Assembly: GCF_954871325.1 (NCBI RefSeq)
Contig: NC_088779.1
Location: 5,024,846 to 5,088,845 of the forward strand
Direction: 5' to 3'
Source of the DNA: Gordionus sp. m RMFG-2023
Lineage: Eukaryota; Nematomorpha; Gordioida; Chordodea; Parachordodidae
Length of the DNA stretch: 64,000 nucleotides
Shown: positions 61,301 through 64,000 of the stretch, one piece after another
Layout of the letters: every line of letters starts with the position of its first letter
Position numbering within the stretch: the first letter of the stretch is position 1
Translations under genes and position numbers: made by a program
Notes under the pieces: model-generated
The model's input: only the letters and a program-made list of their open reading frames with translations
Database searches by the model: none
Told to the model about the DNA's origin: nothing

Positions 61301-63620
61301 ATATCCGGAAGCCTTTCTTTTCAAACCTTTGGTGTGGCACTTGCAATACTCCACGAATATACTGCTAGGGTAACATCTAGAGATTTCATCGCAAGTAGCG
61401 TTAGTTAAAAACAAATTCGAACATTGGGCACCCCTATTCGTCTCATTATTTTCGTGGTTATTTTTTCTCCTATCGGTTATAAAAGAAGATTTAAATTCTA
61501 GGCTCACCACGTGCTCTCCCACAGGCTTCGAGTAATGAATCAAGGAATCTTTCTTATCCTGATAAGTTTCCAAGAAGGCTTGCCCTTTCTTTTTGGATGT
61601 TTTCTGCTTGGAAATTATTTTACCGAAATTTTGATCTGCATTGTGGTTAAACCTGGACTCTTTTTTCACGGGTTCAGCTTTGATAACAACTAATTTAGTC
61701 AGCAGCGCGTTTTCTCGGTCTTCGCTGGAATGGGTAGCCGATATAATGGGCACAGTTTCCGCTTTAAAATCTTGCTGAAACCCGGTGAATTCGTAATTAT
61801 TCAGGTCATTTTTGTCATCGTGTTGCTCGCTGGATATGGATAAGAATAAATCTGAATTAGAATCTTCGTCGTGGTTATTTTGAGCTTTATATTCTTTCCT
61901 GACTGTAGGAGGAATTGTTATAGAGACCTTGAAACTTTTTAAGGGCGTTATAATGACTCTGGTCTTGTTAGTCTGCTGATTCGAATCTCGGTAGTAGATG
62001 CTGGCATGTCTATCGTCCTTAACTCGGTTCAGTTCCAACCAGGACGAAGATCTATTGAATATATCCCCGTGATTGGATATCCAATCATCCTTTTCCTCGT
62101 ACTTTGACGATATAACTGGTTTAATTGGTGGAGTCAAACTGCTTACCCGAGGTTTGCTAAAATTGAATCGATATTCTCTATAAAAAGTACGCGTGTCGTC
62201 ATTCTCATTACCGCTTAAAGATTTCGCGTCGAGTTTATCGAAATGCCTTTCCACATTTTTTTCGACAATAGTAGTTTCTCTGTTTTTGTTGATGATATGT
62301 TTTACTTTGTTCTCCCTATTTTTATCGATTATGTAGTATTCATCGTAACTCCCCACATTGTTAACCTTGTCCTTCTCGACATCCTTCTCATAATTTCCTA
62401 GCACGTAGGTGACAGTTACCGCTCTGCTTGTTGGTTTAGTGTTCTTTTTGAATAATGATATATCCGAGCTGGCGGCTGTTCTGAGGTTGGGAAAAACTTT
62501 GGGGGTGACTTTGTTTTGGATTATATATATGGAAGCTATGGGTATCGCTTGTGTCGTTGATTTAACATCTTTAGTATTCCTATCGAAAATTGGTCTTTCC
62601 AATTTCGATGTAGCACCTAATAGCGAAAAAAAAAATATATCGACTATTATCAATAGTATTTTATAACAATAAGAAATGTGTATATACACGATTTTTATGC
62701 AGTTTAAATTAATTCAAAATAAACCAAAAAATATATCAAACTACAATTGAATATCCCAAGATTTGATTACTACTAAAAATTTTACAATTTGTAAATCATG
62801 ATTACAATCGCATTAAGATTCTCTTGATGATATTTGTTTGTTTCCTACATTGTCAATTATCATGTTTCGCGTGGCGTCCAATTGATCTTAAAAAAAATCT
62901 CTATTTCTACCTTAATATTTTTTTTTCTTCTTCTAATGTTATATTTAATTATTTAATTATATGGTTAACGGTTACTATTTTAGGTAGTGGCGTTAGGGAG
63001 GGGTATACATAGGGGCTTGAACCACATTAAAAACTTTAGAGAACCATCTAAACAAATTTTAAAATTTTTTTTTAGTTTAGTTAGGTATCTTTTATCTTTT
63101 TGTTATTTGTAAGTCCTTTCAAGTTAAAAAAGCTAGAAGCAGAGACCTACAGACCAGTAACAGCCAAGCTCGGCCTGGGGTTTTATTTCAGATTTTTCAA
63201 AAATTTTTCTAAGAAAAGAGGAATTGATTTTGTAAAATATTATTTAACACGAAAATTCAATAATTTTTGATGAGATAATGAAGATTTTATTTTCACTTAC
63301 TCGTATAAAAATTTTTTTAGGCTTTATATATATTTTTTTTAAATAAGTCTATTTTTTACAAAGAATGTCTTACAGGTTTCTGATTATATTATACATTTTA
63401 AATCGAAGAAAATTATTCGAAAGTGAAATATTTTATATACTATATTTTAAAAAATGATCGATATTTACATTGATCTCGGCATTCCTTCCAATCCTTAAAG
63501 TTGTTTAAATTTCCACCACAACCCGTGTAGACGAAATTTCGACACCCAGAGATACTGGAATCGTAGTAGAATCTTATTTGTTTCTCCGAACATAGGCCGG
63601 GATCAGGGGCTAGTTCACAC
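51988..63620 (-). CDS. Kunitz/EGF/SEA extracellular gene block, partial (12 exons)
   Basis: Twelve phase-matched exons encode about 1476 residues: a Kunitz domain, a long mucin-like linker ending in an EGF, two more linker exons, an SEA first half, a Cys-containing cassette exon, its SEA second half, then three SEA modules (single-exon, two-exon, two-exon). No start codon or signal peptide is visible; the 5' part lies beyond 63620. No membrane helix or stop exon follows 51988. Module type, exon phases and closing motifs equal those of the 16437-42514 gene, so it is either its tandem paralogue or its 5' portion. In the one-gene model the last exon joins at 42366 in frame. Secreted or surface-displayed function is inferred from the domains only. 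Confidence 0.75.
52588..52721 (-). CDS. SEA first-half exon
   Basis: 134 nt, phase 1 to 0 (TTAAAG|GATCTT, GGG|GTATTT). Encodes LAYNLHLEVSIDSRTFKPIF and TTEFNKIKQLLEDG. Confidence 0.84.
52955..53225. repeat. MITE family B remnant
   Basis: GGCTGGACTGGTGCAAAAT, GGGCCTGACCGGTCCGG and TGGTCTGGGAACGG motifs with A/T spacers, in the intron between SEA exons. Limits approximate. Confidence 0.4.
53404..53480 (+). ncRNA. tRNA-like sequence, possible SINE head or tRNA pseudogene
   Basis: Has an A-box-like TCGTTCTAGTGG and, about 45 nt on, a B-box-like GGTTTTGAATCC flanked by pairing CTGG/CCAG. No acceptor or anticodon stem pairs well, so a functional tRNA is unlikely. Flanking G+C is higher than the intron average. 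Confidence 0.25.
53643..53876. repeat. MITE family D, copy 3
   Basis: Left end ...GTGTTCTGGCTTGACTTATT, inverted right end AATAAGCCTAACCAGGACAC, plus the perfect palindrome CTAAACAGCCGGCTGTTTAG. Intronic. Confidence 0.65.
54588..54970. mobile_element. Fold-back/MITE family C, copy 2
   Basis: Inverted ends of about 60 bp: CAATGTGTTTCTTCGGGCAA then TGTGTTAT..TTTCAACTTTAAAATCATT, mirrored at the right as AATGATTTAAAGTTG...CACATTG. Shares its interior with the copy at 23-379. Intronic. Confidence 0.78.
55189..55490. repeat. ATTCG-rich AT sequence of uncertain origin
   Basis: Repeated ATTCG/CGAAT motifs near both ends (GTCGAATAATGAAATATTCG, TATTCGATTCGATT) suggest a decayed inverted repeat. Similar ATTCGAAT-rich DNA lies near 18790-18860. 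The long plus-strand frame here is Phe/Ile/Lys noise. Confidence 0.35.
55944..56301 (-). CDS. SEA second-half exon
   Basis: 358 nt, phase 0 to 1 (AAAAAG|TTAAAA, TTAG|GTTTTA). Contains DYHLGTTINVVLDPDQ and LPLLFEVTLKWDN. Confidence 0.84.
56574..56704 (-). CDS. SEA first-half exon
   Basis: 131 nt, phase 1 to 0 (TTAACAG|CCATTT, GCG|GTAAAA). Encodes AILTQNLLFEVLLDAKDLNI and EYDLKANFEDA. Confidence 0.82.
56876..57526 (-). CDS. Single-exon SEA module with extended C-terminal part
   Basis: 651 nt, phase 1-1 (AATAAG|CTTACA, AAAG|GTTTAT). Contains NFTAKYIKSVQAKLNSSF, YFITAKVDIYQ, GQVYLNVTLYLWSNYTGE and REIVDKL-type helix, then about 75 further polar residues. Confidence 0.83.
58062..58311 (-). CDS. 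SEA second-half exon
   Basis: 250 nt, phase 0 to 1 (AACAG|CTGAGC, ATAG|GTTTTT). Contains STAFLSSKFSNHF, IVIKAVICVDNN and LGQTSLFIDDVQNP. Confidence 0.83.
58721..58984 (-). CDS. Possible cassette exon with cysteines, no domain assigned
   Basis: 264 nt, phase 0-0 (TACAAG|TGTGAA, CAT|GTAAAT), 88 codons including CEFRIKFYCPF, DIMCLKK, SPRCVSF and IPACIEDIVH. It interrupts a SEA module whose halves join in phase without it. With donor CCAA|GTTAAT it would end VNP, like a SEA second half. Could be an alternative exon. Confidence 0.55.
59105..59235 (-). CDS. SEA first-half exon
   Basis: 131 nt, phase 1 to 0 (CAAAAG|AATGCC, GGG|GTAAAT). Encodes CPKHFIIHQNVRRNNLVPL and SITYQNLVKLSEKG. Same size and phase as other SEA first-half exons. 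Confidence 0.8.
59341..59896 (-). CDS. Linker exon, Ser/Thr-rich
   Basis: 556 nt, phase 0 to 1 (AAAAAG|AATATT, TTAG|GTAAAT). No cysteine; includes STTGSSTTPAETPRKV and TYTTPGKSSPSIDL. Confidence 0.8.
59897..61054. other. Intron with an unidentified, less AT-rich segment
   Basis: About 60060-60790 differs in composition from typical introns here. It contains a short tandem duplication (about 60473-60570) of a unit beginning CTATTTAAAG and containing GAGATT.ACACC. No protein family recognised on either strand. Confidence 0.45.
61055..61167 (-). CDS. Short linker exon
   Basis: 113 nt, phase 1 to 0 (GAACAG|CTGTTT, AAG|GTAATT). Encodes VSPFILYNAPKNNLNSTYNS. Accepted because phases fit on both sides. 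Confidence 0.65.
61291..62616 (-). CDS. Long Ser/Thr/Asn/Lys linker exon ending in an EGF
   Basis: 1326 nt, phase 1-1 (GCTATTAG|GTGCTA, GTAG|GTAATA). Starts ATSKLERPIFDRNTKDVKST. About 390 cysteine-free residues with many N-x-S/T sites, then CSNLFLTNATCDEISRC...VEYCKC...GYEC, a six-cysteine EGF. Confidence 0.88.
62617..63468. other. Intron between the Kunitz and EGF exons
   Basis: Nothing identifiable besides AT-rich sequence. Confidence 0.5.
63469..63620 (-). CDS. Kunitz (BPTI) domain exon
   Basis: 152 nt, acceptor ATTAAG|GTGTGA (phase 2), donor CAAT|GTAAAT (phase 1). Cysteine spacing C-x8-C-x15-C-x7-C-x12-C-x3-C is exactly Kunitz (CELAPDPGLCSEKQIRFYYD, FVYTGCGGNLNNFKDWKEC). The residue at P1, just after the second Cys, is Ser rather than Lys/Arg, so trypsin inhibition is unlikely. 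The last Cys is completed by the next exon. Confidence 0.93.
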
Positions 63621-64000
63621 CTTAATCATGTATATTTAATGAAAATTATTTGTAATGAGATAATAGTTATTATTATACATAACTATTAAGATATTTTTTT
63701 CTTCATTCATTTTCACCATATTAGGTTACATATATATTTGGCAAGCTTATAATATAGTAGAAGTAAAAACATCTAAAAAATACGCAAATTTACAAATTTG
63801 TATTTTTCTAAAATATCTGAATTGAAAAACTTTTAGTTTAAAAAAAGAGTCATTATTTTCTAAATTTTTATATCTTATAATAAATATTTTATTGTACCTT
63901 TTGTCAAGTATATATACTAGAAAGTATAAAATATTACATATTAAGGATCATTGTATGTGGTTCGATTTTTAAAAGTTCTATCTCAGTAATGTAATACTGA

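Overview
This window is animal nuclear DNA: very AT-rich (my impression is about 70-75% A+T), with many small spliced exons in long introns, numerous small inverted-repeat transposons and CTTT microsatellites. Every confident host gene lies on the minus strand. The large receptor gene resembles the nematode MUP-4/MUA-3 family (SEA and EGF modules, one membrane helix, long cytoplasmic tail), so I favour a nematode, nematomorph or other ecdysozoan. The 3' splice sites lack the TTTTCAG consensus of rhabditid nematodes. The taxonomic placement is an inference.

Layout. 1225-4939 (-): a compact two-exon BCAS3 homologue, identified by its conserved C-terminal block and WD40-like core, and clearly richer in G+C than its surroundings. 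5-16.4 kb: no host gene. It holds a cluster of hAT-type MITE remnants (6.0-7.6 kb), a decayed hAT transposon with a second MITE inserted in its transposase (8.86-10.77 kb), CTTT/GAAA repeats, and an internally deleted piggyBac element with both ends and TTAA duplications (14.34-15.83 kb).

16437-42514 (-): a 33-exon gene assembled by matching splice sites and reading phase at every junction, giving about 3220 codons. The predicted protein has a signal peptide, 9 SEA modules, 7 EGF modules, Ser/Thr/Asn-rich linkers, one transmembrane helix and a cytoplasmic tail of about 680 residues.

51988-63620 (-): 12 further exons of the same architecture (Kunitz domain, EGF, mucin-like linkers, four SEA modules). 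The 5' end lies beyond the window and no 3' terminal exon is visible. Its last exon can splice in phase to a possible acceptor inside the signal-peptide exon at 42.4 kb. So the two blocks are either tandem paralogues or one gene of at least 47 kb with an internal alternative promoter; this is the main open question. The 9.5 kb between them holds only repeats.

The SEA/EGF modules use symmetrical phase-1 introns, which allows module duplication and skipping. At least four MITE families sit in introns and intergenic DNA. No RNA gene is certain (one weak tRNA-like/SINE candidate), and I saw no CRISPR array or virus-derived element.
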